Shown here: piece after piece, positions 6,710 to 15,060 of the stretch | Position numbering within the stretch: the stretch's first letter is position 1 | How the letters are laid out: each line of letters opens with the position of its first letter | Assembly: GCA_019058515.1 (NCBI GenBank) | Contig: JAHPYY010000166.1 | Span: forward strand, 1-31,768 | Direction: 5' to 3' | Length of the DNA stretch: 31,768 nt | Source: Promethearchaeota archaeon | Lineage (GTDB): Archaea; Asgardarchaeota; Lokiarchaeia; Sigynarchaeales; SOKP01 | Translations under genes and position numbers: made by a program | The notes under the pieces: model-generated | Database searches by the model: none | What the model saw: only the letters and a program-made list of their open reading frames with translations | Told to the model about the DNA's origin: nothing

Positions 6710-9376
6710 GTAACAGCACAAGATGTTTTTGATTTCATGGAAAGTGTTTTCGATAAGGTACAAGCGCTTAAGATGAAAAAGCGAGTTGTCGTAACCTATA
6801 ATGTCGCAGGACCTGGTGGCGGAACTTGGCAATTAATCATGGAAAAGAATGGAGATTACAAGTTCCAAGAAGGTGCTGAAGTCTCACCTGTGACCGCCAC
6901 CGTGAATTACAGGGATTTGGACAGCTTTTACAAGTTAGTAACGGGCAAGATGAGCGGAGTTAGGGGATATGCTTCGGGTGCGATTAAGTTCGACGGTCCC
7001 GCTAATGTTCTTGTAAGCTTAGGGAAAGTGTTCTCTGCCAAAAAAGCTAAAAAAGCAAAAAAAGCTAAGAAGGGCAAGAAGAGTAAGGGAATGGAAACCT
7101 TCGAGAGGACGGCACAAGGAGCTTTTGACTTCATGACCAGCGTCTTTAGCAAGGAAGAAGCACTAAAAATGAAAAAAGATGTCGTCGTGACCTACATTGT
7201 TAAAGGTCCTGGCGGCGGAACCTGGCAATTAATAATGAAAGATGCTGATTTTAAGTTTCAAGAAGGGGCTGAAGTATCCCCTGTGACCGCCACCGTGATT
7301 TACAGGGATGTGGAAAGCTTTTACAAGTTAGTCACGGGAGAAATGAGCGGAGTCAGAGGATACGCCTCGGGTGCGATCAAGTTCGAGGGTCCCGCTAATG
7401 TGCTCGTGAGCCTGGGGAAAGTATTCTCATCTAAGGCAGCCAAGAAAGACAGGAAGCAAGCAAAAAAAGAGGCTAAAAAAGCAAAGAAAAAGGTAAAAAA
7501 ACAACCAAAGTTAGAAGGATTAGGAGGATACATGGGCAAGATGCTAAGAATCGATCTTACTAATGAAGTGATTATCGAGGAAAAACTGGATGAGGAAAAG
7601 TTAAAACTATACGTTGGTGGTACGGGGTTAGGGGTTAAGATCATGTACGATGAAACCACTCCTGATATCCAATGGGATGACCCAGAAAATAGATTGATTT
7701 ACTTGACAGGTCCTTTTTCGGGCACTGCGGCTCCTGGTTCTGGGTTGTATGCGGTAGCTACAAGAGGACCTTTAACTAACTTTTTCGTTTCTTCGCACTC
7801 AAATGGACACTTTGGAGCGAAATTTAAATTTGCTGGATATGATGGGATCATCTTTCAGGGCATAGCTAAGCGATGGGTTTACCTGTATATCAACGATGGC
7901 GTTGCTGAGCTTCGCGATGCAAGCTATCTTTTAGGTAAGGATATATGGGAAACTGAAGACGCTATCTGTGAGGAGCTCGGAAATCCCAAGATAGGAGTCT
8001 CAGCCATTGGTCCTGCGGGAGAGAACCTCGTAAAATATGCTTGTATCGGTAATGATAAGGGACATGTTTGCTCCACTAATGGATGCGGTGCAGTAATGGG
8101 AAGTAAAAAATTGAAAGCCGTGGCGGTATTTGGAAAACAAAAAGTACCTATTTACGATAGGGATGCTTTTAACGAACTTGTGAAACAATGGTGGGAAGAA
8201 GCTTATGAAAGCATGTGGGGCTATTTGATTCCTTCACTAGGTACAAATGGTCAACAAGCTTCTTGCTTTGAAGGTGGATTTCTTCCAGTAAAGAACCTTA
8301 CAACCAATCTTTTCCCAGGTTACAAAAAGTTCAATGGAGCCGAAATGCGAGAATATTACCAAGGGAAACCTCGTCCTTGCTACGCTTGCAGGTTCGCCCA
8401 TATCCATACTATTGAACTCAAGTCAGGACCTCATAAAGGCGCGATTGTCGAAGAGGCTGAATTTGAAGGCACGGGAGCATTCAGTATACAGATAGGCAAC
8501 GATAATGTTGACGCATGTCAATGGCTCAACCATGTTAACGATAAACTTGGAATGGATGTAAAAGAACAAGCATGGGTATTGGGTCTCGCTTTTGAGTGTT
8601 ATGAAAAGGGTTTGCTTACTAAAGAAGATACAGGTGGATTGGAATTGACCTGGGGAAATGCTGAGGCTGCCGAAGCCTTGATACGTAAGATAGCTGTGCG
8701 CGATGGGATCGGAGATTTACTCGCAGAAGGAGTTTATAGAGCTGCTCATAAAATTGGTGGCGAAGCTCTAAATATGGCAGTTTACACACATAAGGGAAAT
8801 GGCCCCCACATTCACGATGGAAGGGGAATGTGGAGCATTTTATTTTCAATGGCAATCTCAGATATGGGATCCATTCCTGCAGGAGATATGGGAGATGTTG
8901 GAGATTTATTGGATGAATCAGAAGCCAACGCGTTGGATCCTGATCAAGCCTTTTCAGGGGACTTGGTCGCTTATGGTCAGGCCATAACCGGACGAAGAGG
9001 ACATTTTAACGATTGTTTAGGGATATGTATGTTTATTGCTGGAGTACCCTTTACTACCATTGCCAGTATGTTAAACGCGATCACGGGATGGAACTATACC
9101 TGGAGAGACTGCGTAAATGTTGGCGAAAGGGTCATGAACATGATGCGTGCTTTCAACATCAAATGTGGGCATACCCGAGAGCATAATTCCGTTTCTCCCA
9201 GACTAAGACAAGCACCAATTGATGGGCCAGCTAAAGGAATCTCCATAGCACCCGATTTCGATCGCATGCTGGATATTTATTACGAAACTATGGGTTGGGA
9301 CAAGGACGGTAAACCTTTACCAGAAACATTAAAAAGACTTGGACTTCAAAATGTTGCTGAGGATCTGGGAATATAA
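6707..9376 (+). CDS. Tandem SCP2 domains fused to aldehyde:ferredoxin oxidoreductase
   Basis: This 889-residue protein has two SCP2 (sterol carrier/lipid-binding) domains at about 1-110 and 130-238. Each is followed by a lysine/alanine-rich linker (about 111-128 and 239-272). A full AOR-family oxidoreductase follows from about residue 276 (MGKMLRIDLTNE) to the end. AORs oxidise aldehydes to acids with a tungsten bis-pterin and one [4Fe-4S] cluster, reducing ferredoxin. The pterin-domain motif YVGGTGLGVKIMY is present. The cluster motif reads C558-x2-C561-x3-His565, where most relatives have a third Cys; the fourth ligand would be C774 in DCLGIC. SCP2 domains bind lipids or acyl chains, suggesting a hydrophobic substrate or membrane or partner docking. 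The MoaD-like and radical SAM genes follow on the same strand. No signal peptide is seen; it should be cytoplasmic. Confidence 0.9.
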   Translation: MVTAQDVFDFMESVFDKVQALKMKKRVVVTYNVAGPGGGTWQLIMEKNGDYKFQEGAEVSPVTATVNYRDLDSFYKLVTGKMSGVRGYASGAIKFDGPANVLVSLGKVFSAKKAKKAKKAKKGKKSKGMETFERTAQGAFDFMTSVFSKEEALKMKKDVVVTYIVKGPGGGTWQLIMKDADFKFQEGAEVSPVTATVIYRDVESFYKLVTGEMSGVRGYASGAIKFEGPANVLVSLGKVFSSKAAKKDRKQAKKEAKKAKKKVKKQPKLEGLGGYMGKMLRIDLTNEVIIEEKLDEEKLKLYVGGTGLGVKIMYDETTPDIQWDDPENRLIYLTGPFSGTAAPGSGLYAVATRGPLTNFFVSSHSNGHFGAKFKFAGYDGIIFQGIAKRWVYLYINDGVAELRDASYLLGKDIWETEDAICEELGNPKIGVSAIGPAGENLVKYACIGNDKGHVCSTNGCGAVMGSKKLKAVAVFGKQKVPIYDRDAFNELVKQWWEEAYESMWGYLIPSLGTNGQQASCFEGGFLPVKNLTTNLFPGYKKFNGAEMREYYQGKPRPCYACRFAHIHTIELKSGPHKGAIVEEAEFEGTGAFSIQIGNDNVDACQWLNHVNDKLGMDVKEQAWVLGLAFECYEKGLLTKEDTGGLELTWGNAEAAEALIRKIAVRDGIGDLLAEGVYRAAHKIGGEALNMAVYTHKGNGPHIHDGRGMWSILFSMAISDMGSIPAGDMGDVGDLLDESEANALDPDQAFSGDLVAYGQAITGRRGHFNDCLGICMFIAGVPFTTIASMLNAITGWNYTWRDCVNVGERVMNMMRAFNIKCGHTREHNSVSPRLRQAPIDGPAKGISIAPDFDRMLDIYYETMGWDKDGKPLPETLKRLGLQNVAEDLGI
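6713..7428 (+). repeat. Direct tandem duplication encoding the two SCP2 domains
   Basis: Segments 6713-7036 and 7112-7428 encode nearly the same domain. By eye most bases agree, with blocks such as TGTGACCGCCACCGTGA shared exactly. The high nucleotide similarity indicates a relatively recent duplication or homogenisation inside the gene. Confidence 0.8.
7522..7534 (+). promoter_or_regulatory. Internal Shine-Dalgarno and ATG at the start of the AOR domain
   Basis: AGGAGG (7522-7527) is four bases before an in-frame ATG (7532-7534) exactly where the AOR domain begins (MGKMLRIDL). Initiation here would give a free AOR of about 614 residues, the usual family length. It may be a relic from before the fusion or an active second start. 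Confidence 0.45.
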
Positions 9377-9418
9377 ATTCTCTTAAAGTTAAAGAAATTG
9401 ATCCTTTAAAGGGAAAAA

Positions 9419-9805
9419 ATGAAACATGTTAAAAACGAAATGGCAAGCACATGTGGCGTGCTTAATTGTATTGGATGTGATTTGATAAAGGAAGCGAAAG
9501 TAATGGCTAAAATTGAACTTCATATTTATCCACCACTTTCATACGAGATGACTTCAAAAAGAATAGGCGCTCTAGTTTTAGAGATACAGGTTGAACAAGG
9601 AGATACTTTGGGCGATGTGCTCGTTAGATTAGACAATGAAAACCATGAAAAATGGAAGAGACTAATTGATGTCCAAAATAAAAAGATGCGTCCTCCGATT
9701 AGAACCATTTTAAATGGAAAAGCGTTATCACCCTCCGTTTTGGCTCATACGCCCTTATCAGATGGTGACCAGGTAAAATTCGTTATAATCTACGGTGGAG
9801 GCTGA
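9419..9805 (+). CDS. MoaD/ThiS-like beta-grasp protein with Cys-rich N-terminal extension
   Basis: The 128-residue protein has a ubiquitin-like beta-grasp domain (about 31-128) ending in the exposed YGGG tail that MoaD/ThiS/SAMP proteins use for adenylation and thiocarboxylate formation. MoaD supplies sulfur for the dithiolene of molybdopterin/tungstopterin. The first 30 residues add a cysteine motif, C12-x4-C17-x2-C20, followed by a lysine-rich stretch; this is not part of a standard MoaD. It starts 42 bases after the AOR stop with an AAAGGG ribosome site, so co-expression is likely. A shorter form could start at the ATG at 9503 (MAKIELHIY), which would drop the cysteines. A role dedicated to cofactor assembly or insertion into the upstream AOR is inferred from position. 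Confidence 0.75.
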   Translation: MKHVKNEMASTCGVLNCIGCDLIKEAKVMAKIELHIYPPLSYEMTSKRIGALVLEIQVEQGDTLGDVLVRLDNENHEKWKRLIDVQNKKMRPPIRTILNGKALSPSVLAHTPLSDGDQVKFVIIYGGG

Positions 9806-9883
9806 GCTTGCCCTCTAACATGTAGTAGAGCAGAGAGTAATCCTGCGAGAACACTGGTGATATTAAATTATATCAAAACATAC

Positions 9884-9894
9884 TTTTTTTTTTT
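9884..9894 (+). terminator. T11 tract between the MoaD-like and radical SAM genes
   Basis: An uninterrupted T11 run lies 79 bases after the MoaD-like stop. It is a plausible terminator, so the radical SAM gene may also have its own AT-rich promoter (TTATATTTTAA, 9899-9909). Confidence 0.5.
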
Positions 9895-9921
9895 AAAATT
9901 ATATTTTAATGGTTTATTCTC

Positions 9922-11193
9922 ATGAACTTGAAAAAAAATCTTCAAATTAAAGTCGATAAAAAAGGACGTTTAGTTCTCCCTAAAGATGTGGCAGCAAATT
10001 ATGGAATAAAGCCTGGATCCGATGTTTATCTTGAAGAAAAAGAAAGTGGTTTATATCTACGCCGTCCCTCACGCCTTTTGAAATTATATGTTGAACCAAC
10101 CAATAAATGCAACCTGGCATGCCGTACATGCATCCGCCGCACTTGGAACGAGCCGATGGGCATAATGTGCGAGGAGGTTTATAACCGCGTGATAGAGGGA
10201 TTATCTGCCGTTTCTCCACCGTCAACAGTTTTTTTTGGTGGTTTTGGAGAGCCTCTATCCCATCCCAACATCATTGAGATGATAAGCAAGGCTAAAAAAC
10301 TCGGTTCAGAAGTTGAAATGATAACCAACGGAACGCTCCTCACGAAGGACATGTCTAAAAAGTTAATCAAGGCGGGACTAGATATATTATGGGTTTCTAT
10401 TGATGGAGCATCGCCAGATAGTTATGCGGATATACGAATGGGCGCTGAATTGCCAAATGTACTTAAAAATGTAGGACAATTCTGTGAGATCCTGAGCAAT
10501 GATGTTGTTGTAGGTACATGCGGACCCGTACCCAATACAAAAACATCCCTGGGTATTGCATTCGTGGCAATGAAGCGTAATATTTCTGATTTGGCCGCAA
10601 TCTTGAAACTCGCTTATAATTTTGGAGCAAACCATCTTGTCGTTTCAAATGTCCTCCCCTACACCATAGAGATGTGTGAAGAGATCTTGTATAAAAACAC
10701 GGTAATATACGCTCCTCATCCGGAGCCGATGCCAAGAGTCAGCATTCCTCTAATGGACCTGATGGAATGTACTCAAGAACCACTTATTCAGTTAATGCAA
10801 TACGGTAATACATACACTTGGACAGGAAGAACTTCTATAAAAGTTAAAGATCGTTGTCCATTCATAGAAAGCGGATCAGGGGCTATTGGGTGGGACGGAG
10901 GATTCAGCCCATGTCTTTCATTACTTCATAATCATACTAGTTATTATCAGGGTCGTGAACGATATTCACGCCGATGGATAATCGGCAATGTGAAAGAAAA
11001 AAACTTATCCAACCTCTGGTACGATCCTGAACACATAAAGTTTCGAGAACGAGTACAAGAGTTTGATTTTGCTCCCTGTGTATATTGTGGTGGCTGTGAA
11101 TTGGCGAAATCTAACGAAGAGGATTGCCAAGGAAACAAATTCCCCACTTGTGGAGGATGTTTGTGGGCGCAAGGCGTCGTTCAGTGTCCGTAG
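9922..11193 (+). CDS. AbrB-headed radical SAM/SPASM protein, probable AOR tungsten-cofactor maturase
   Basis: The 423-residue protein begins with a SpoVT/AbrB swapped-hairpin domain (about 5-48: VDKKGRLVLPKDVAANYGI). The radical SAM core has the cluster motif C63-x3-C67-x2-C70 (CNLACRTC) and a GGFGEPLSHP motif for SAM binding. The C-terminal third is rich in cysteines (DRCPF, FSPCLS, CVYCGGC, DCQG, TCGGC, QCP), consistent with SPASM/twitch auxiliary iron-sulfur clusters. Radical SAM/SPASM proteins beside AOR genes are known as tungsten-cofactor oxidoreductase maturases. The neighbouring AOR and MoaD-like genes fit that call, though the reaction is not established here. The AbrB head usually binds DNA; in this fusion it may only mediate dimerisation or peptide binding. 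Confidence 0.82.
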   Translation: MNLKKNLQIKVDKKGRLVLPKDVAANYGIKPGSDVYLEEKESGLYLRRPSRLLKLYVEPTNKCNLACRTCIRRTWNEPMGIMCEEVYNRVIEGLSAVSPPSTVFFGGFGEPLSHPNIIEMISKAKKLGSEVEMITNGTLLTKDMSKKLIKAGLDILWVSIDGASPDSYADIRMGAELPNVLKNVGQFCEILSNDVVVGTCGPVPNTKTSLGIAFVAMKRNISDLAAILKLAYNFGANHLVVSNVLPYTIEMCEEILYKNTVIYAPHPEPMPRVSIPLMDLMECTQEPLIQLMQYGNTYTWTGRTSIKVKDRCPFIESGSGAIGWDGGFSPCLSLLHNHTSYYQGRERYSRRWIIGNVKEKNLSNLWYDPEHIKFRERVQEFDFAPCVYCGGCELAKSNEEDCQGNKFPTCGGCLWAQGVVQCP

Positions 11194-11229
11194 AGGTCAA
11201 ATTTTTTATATAGTTTGTAAAAGCTAACT

Positions 11230-11610
11230 TTAGCCAATTTGTCTTGTATAAAAATCTATTACCTTCTTAAATGCCTGTTCCAGAGCGGGTTCTTGTTCTT
11301 TGCTGATTAGGACTTTTGTAAGTTCTTCCTTTAGCATTTCAAGTATTTCCTTCATTGCATCCACTTTTTCAGCAAGGCTAATGCTCGTATTTTTCCTTTC
11401 TTGAACAAAATCCACCTGATATTTGATTTGAATGTTTCTTAATACTCGCAGTATAAACCCCTTTAATGCCCTTACCGAAATTGAAATATATTGGGAAAGA
11501 AACTGCGCAATAGAATCGATTTTTTGATTTTGTTCGCTGTCAAGACGAACACCCCGATAGTATTCTTCTACTTGCTGAATTTCAGAAAGCCTAAATATTG
11601 TATTACTCAT
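11230..11610 (-). CDS. Hypothetical helical protein
   Basis: This 126-residue protein has no family that I recognise. It is predicted almost entirely helical, with heptad-like spacing at about 75-100 (EKVDAMKEILEMLKEELTK) suggesting a coiled coil. It has no membrane segment, no cysteines and no signal peptide. It converges on the radical SAM gene (36 bases between stops) and is divergent from nothing obvious: a T14 run lies just upstream of its ATG on the + strand. Codon use looks like its neighbours. Function unknown. Confidence 0.55.
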   Translation of the reverse strand: MSNTIFRLSEIQQVEEYYRGVRLDSEQNQKIDSIAQFLSQYISISVRALKGFILRVLRNIQIKYQVDFVQERKNTSISLAEKVDAMKEILEMLKEELTKVLISKEQEPALEQAFKKVIDFYTRQIG

Positions 11611-11709
11611 TATCCCTAATTATTTTTTTTTTTTTTAATTGATACGTTTGGAAAATAAAAGAAAGTATAATTAAGTATTTAGAAAACAAAAAATGGGTGC
11701 AGTTATTAT

Positions 11710-11755
11710 TATAAAAAAAAATTCGATTTCTTTTATAAAAAAAGAAAAAAAAGAG
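11710..11755 (-). terminator. T-rich terminator of the hydrolase gene
   Basis: On the minus strand, directly after the hydrolase stop, come T8, C, T7 and a further T run (A runs at 11713-11721, 11737-11743 and 11745-11752 on the + strand). This is a typical archaeal T-tract terminator. Confidence 0.55.
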
Positions 11756-11756
11756 T

Positions 11757-14165
11757 TTATTCGAATTCTTGTAAAATGTTATTAATAGTTTCGATCGCGT
11801 TTTCTTTAATCGATTTTGATGTCATTTTTTTAATGGTTTTTGCCATCATTTTGTAAGCTCCCGAGACTTCAATTTCTATTTCCACAAAAACGCCGATACC
11901 TGACTCCATTTCTTCAAAACTTAGGGCATACATAGTTGAACCCACAGAAGGAACCACTTCAAATTTTGTAGAATGTTCAGTTCTTGGTCCAATCTCGTTG
12001 GTTGAAATCTCACTTCCCTGAACTACGGTGGTATGCTGTCCAATTGTATCAAAGACCTTGTTAATTATTTTTTGAAGATCTGCGGGTTTCTCCTTTAATT
12101 CCAATATTAATTCTTTACCTTCAGGTCCTTGCTTTTGTTTTTTCTCACCACTCACTACAACCCTCACACGACCGAGGTTTTGGACCCGTGCGTGAGGTGT
12201 TTCGTGATCACCTTGTCTATGCAGTGTTGCGCGAAGTGCTGGGAAATAGGTGCCACTATCTGAGAAGGCGTAAGTTGTTTTCACCTTTAAAATATTGCTT
12301 TTAGCGTTTTTGAACTTCTCGCTAACTGGATAATCGCCTTTACCTTCGAAATCCCATTCCACACAGACTATCGAACCGGCTCCTGGCGGTGCTTCAATAA
12401 CAGCGGAAAACTTAACTTTCTTCCCGACCTTCACATCCGCTCGTACACCTCCATTTACGGTAAGATTGACCACTGGTTGAATCCCCTTACGCTCTGCAGC
12501 AGTTGGAGGCACTTCCACTTGGCCATCTACTACTTTATATGTAGTGCTTGGCGGGGGAGCCACCCCTTTTTCGACCCATGCACTCAGATCGCGTAAGGCC
12601 TGTTGTAAAATGCCACTATAATTGATAACTCGCGTAGTTATTGCTGGATGAGAGTCTAATGGTGATATCGTTGGTGGTGTATGCATTGCATGGTCAATAA
12701 ACCAGAGTCGGTAGTTATCATCGAATTTATCGCCCAAAGAGGCCTTGACTTTTGAGCGATACCAATCTGCTTGCCAAGGATATGCAGCTTCGTCCCCTAA
12801 CATATTTACTGCGATCATCTTGCCCTTAAACTTTCCAGTCTGTACCGAACCCGCGCCCTGAGCTGCATGCCGCGGACCGAGTATCTCGGATCGCTGGGGA
12901 TACAATGACTTGCCATCAGGTCCTCGGAACTGGTCCCAAACATAATATTCAGGCGATGGAACCTGATGACGATGATAGGTTTGAAGAGCGAGGTAATTAG
13001 AGTTATCGATCAGCACTTTGTCTCCCACTTTGACATCTACCAAGCGATAGTAATTTTCTTCTCCATAGGCTAAGAATACCATGTTATTAAACGCTGCAAC
13101 AGCGTAAACCACGCTTCCCTCTGCTTCGCCGCTTTTTAAGAATATTGAAGCACCCTGAATATCCCCTTCAGGTACACTTTCTAACTCAAACCCTGCCGGG
13201 ACAGTGATGTTACCAACTTGCCCTGCAGATATCGACAATGCACCTCCACCTTTTCTGATATCCTCAGGTATAATAAGTTTACTGATGGTTGTTTCGTGTT
13301 TGATACGGGCGTCTAAGAGTGATTGGGGTGGGTTTGCTCCAAGATATCCCGGTTCCTTCCAAAAATCGTCAACATATGTCGGGTCCCATTTAAGCATCGG
13401 GTCAAGGAGAGTTGTTAAAACTCCAGTAGAACCAAAGGCTATCCTCCTGTAATTGAACCAAGCACATGGTGGAAATCCCATCTTAGTTACTTCAATAAGT
13501 GCCGCTCGCTCCTCCTCATTTAGACCAGCGTATATGTCTCCACTCCCACCAGGCTCTACTGCGTCGACGATGGAGGGAATCTTGTCCTTTAATATACGCA
13601 TTGCGTGAGCTTGTACAGAAAACACATTGATCATAGCCATTGGTGAAGCGTGAACAAATGGTACCACACCATCCCAGACACCGTCTGTGTTCTCTATACA
13701 ACTGATGGTCTTATATGCCCCTCCACTGCCACCCCAAGCATAACCATAGGGTTTGTGGGGACCATACATTTCAGAAGCTAAAACGCGAGAGTATTTCGCT
13801 ACAGCTGCACTGGTACGATATCCAGTGATAGTACCGTCTTCACCTGGAAACATATCTTTTCTCCCTAAATTTGATTCTACAAAATAACCGCCGCTGTCAA
13901 ACACAAACTCTAACGAGTAGCTAGGATCAGGGTAATCTGGTTTCTGTGCAAGATTCTCGTTTCCAGAAATTGGCATAATGTATTGAAAGAATCGGCCGTC
14001 ATATTGCTCTTTAGATGGAAAGTAAAATGAGAACAAGGCATCAGTACCTTTAAAACCACCATGGATGTATCGATGGCGTACCGGCTCATCTCGCCACTCA
14101 TCGATGTCTACATATGGTTCGGTGAAAAGTGGATCGTCTGATTCAGCAAAATCTTGAACATTCAT
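11757..14165 (-). CDS. Large alpha/beta hydrolase with PKD domain and C-terminal SRPBCC-like domain
   Basis: This 802-residue protein has no signal peptide or membrane segment, so it is probably cytoplasmic. The nucleophile elbow is GGSGG (145-149, Ser147) after YGYAW. A late D491-H492/H495 region (WFIDHAMHTPP) and the following LRDLSAWVEKGVAPPP resemble tannase/feruloyl-esterase or PHB-depolymerase-like hydrolases. Residues about 565-672 form a PKD-type beta domain (VEWDFEGKGDYPV ... YAFSDSGTYFPALRA). Residues about 685-802 are a separate domain with a curved-sheet and long-helix pattern like SRPBCC/polyketide-cyclase folds. Ester or amide hydrolysis of a bulky substrate is plausible. A copy of operator B lies 118 bases upstream, oriented towards it as at the GRE1 promoter, so it may act in the same pathway. 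The substrate is unknown. Confidence 0.68.
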   Translation of the reverse strand: MNVQDFAESDDPLFTEPYVDIDEWRDEPVRHRYIHGGFKGTDALFSFYFPSKEQYDGRFFQYIMPISGNENLAQKPDYPDPSYSLEFVFDSGGYFVESNLGRKDMFPGEDGTITGYRTSAAVAKYSRVLASEMYGPHKPYGYAWGGSGGAYKTISCIENTDGVWDGVVPFVHASPMAMINVFSVQAHAMRILKDKIPSIVDAVEPGGSGDIYAGLNEEERAALIEVTKMGFPPCAWFNYRRIAFGSTGVLTTLLDPMLKWDPTYVDDFWKEPGYLGANPPQSLLDARIKHETTISKLIIPEDIRKGGGALSISAGQVGNITVPAGFELESVPEGDIQGASIFLKSGEAEGSVVYAVAAFNNMVFLAYGEENYYRLVDVKVGDKVLIDNSNYLALQTYHRHQVPSPEYYVWDQFRGPDGKSLYPQRSEILGPRHAAQGAGSVQTGKFKGKMIAVNMLGDEAAYPWQADWYRSKVKASLGDKFDDNYRLWFIDHAMHTPPTISPLDSHPAITTRVINYSGILQQALRDLSAWVEKGVAPPPSTTYKVVDGQVEVPPTAAERKGIQPVVNLTVNGGVRADVKVGKKVKFSAVIEAPPGAGSIVCVEWDFEGKGDYPVSEKFKNAKSNILKVKTTYAFSDSGTYFPALRATLHRQGDHETPHARVQNLGRVRVVVSGEKKQKQGPEGKELILELKEKPADLQKIINKVFDTIGQHTTVVQGSEISTNEIGPRTEHSTKFEVVPSVGSTMYALSFEEMESGIGVFVEIEIEVSGAYKMMAKTIKKMTSKSIKENAIETINNILQEFE

Positions 14166-14282
14166 GATAACAAATCGTTTTTTATGGGTAAATTGTTTGA
14201 TTTAAATTTTCAATTAAATTTTGATTAAACTTTCGATAATGCACCATAAAGTTAATAAAAATAGAGGTTTTATTTATTTAAT

Positions 14283-14308
14283 AAACTTAAGCTTGAATAT
14301 TCAAGTAA
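14283..14308. promoter_or_regulatory. Operator B, copy 1 (hydrolase/regulator intergenic region)
   Basis: This 26-bp element contains the perfect palindrome CTTGAATATTCAAG (14292-14305). Its exact reverse complement is at 15061-15086 before GRE1. Read on the minus strand it is followed by AAGTTTATTAAATAAA, a TATA-like box pointing at the hydrolase. Read on the plus strand it lies 27 bases before the regulator ATG at 14335. It could therefore control both genes. Confidence 0.75.
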
Positions 14309-14334
14309 TAAATTCTATCAAATTTGATCGACAA

Positions 14335-14982
14335 ATGAGGAAATTAAAAAAAGTTGTCTTAAAATTACCTGTAGATCCAAGGTATGATTTTTTTGATCTA
14401 TTTGAAAAATACGAATTACTTCGAATACATCGTCACGATGATGAGCAAATCTTCGCAACACAGAAAGTTAAATTTAAGGACAAGAACATGCATCCAAATA
14501 TGTTGGAAGGAGATCATTTTAGAATGTTCCAAATAGAAGTCATAAACGAAAATAAAGAGAAAAATGAGTTTATTTTCTTTTCTCAACATAAATTCTTTAA
14601 AGAAACGAAGACATTTCTCGATAGACTAAATCTAATTCTCGATCCTCCAATTATCCTAGATCAAGATCATCTTTTAGCAAGTGTTATAGCAGATAGTAGA
14701 AATATCGACGAAATGATTACTACCTTAAATTCCTTTTATAAATCTGAATTGAAGATTCTAAGCATATCTGACATCCATCCAAACTACGAAAATCTTTTTT
14801 TAAAATTAACGGATCGTCAGAAAGAAATTGCTTATTATGCCGTTCAGCATGGATTTTTTGAAATACCTCGCAGGATTAGTTCAAAGGAAATTGCTAATCA
14901 TTTTGAAATTTCTCGGAGTGCGTTATACGAACATTTGAGAAAAATAGAAAAAACTATTTATCACTCGATATTCAGCGGATAA
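14335..14982 (+). CDS. HTH_10 (bacterio-opsin activator-like) transcription regulator, paralogue
   Basis: The 215-residue form starts at ATG 14335. A longer frame from TTG 14221 would add 38 residues that encode nothing recognisable and would place operator B inside the gene, so I prefer the ATG; the length then matches the paralogue at 5803-6480. The C-terminal HTH_10 domain (about 160-215) contains EIAYYAVQHGFFEIPRRI and the recognition helix SRSALYEHLRKIEKT. The N-terminal region has a short LFEKYELLRIHRHDDEQIF segment that aligns with the paralogue, but its ligand is unknown. It lies between hydrolase and GRE1, flanked by two exact copies of operator B, so it most likely regulates both and itself. 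Confidence 0.82.
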   Translation: MRKLKKVVLKLPVDPRYDFFDLFEKYELLRIHRHDDEQIFATQKVKFKDKNMHPNMLEGDHFRMFQIEVINENKEKNEFIFFSQHKFFKETKTFLDRLNLILDPPIILDQDHLLASVIADSRNIDEMITTLNSFYKSELKILSISDIHPNYENLFLKLTDRQKEIAYYAVQHGFFEIPRRISSKEIANHFEISRSALYEHLRKIEKTIYHSIFSG

Positions 14983-15060
14983 TTAATAAGAAAGAAAATT
15001 TATTTTCATCAGCCTTTCAAGAGCATTTCAGTTTTAAATAAATATTTTTTGTGATTTCCA

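Noticed and set aside
14221..14334. N-terminal extension of the second HTH_10 regulator from a TTG
   Set aside because: The extension has no similarity to the paralogue and would bury operator B in coding sequence; ATG 14335 gives the expected length.
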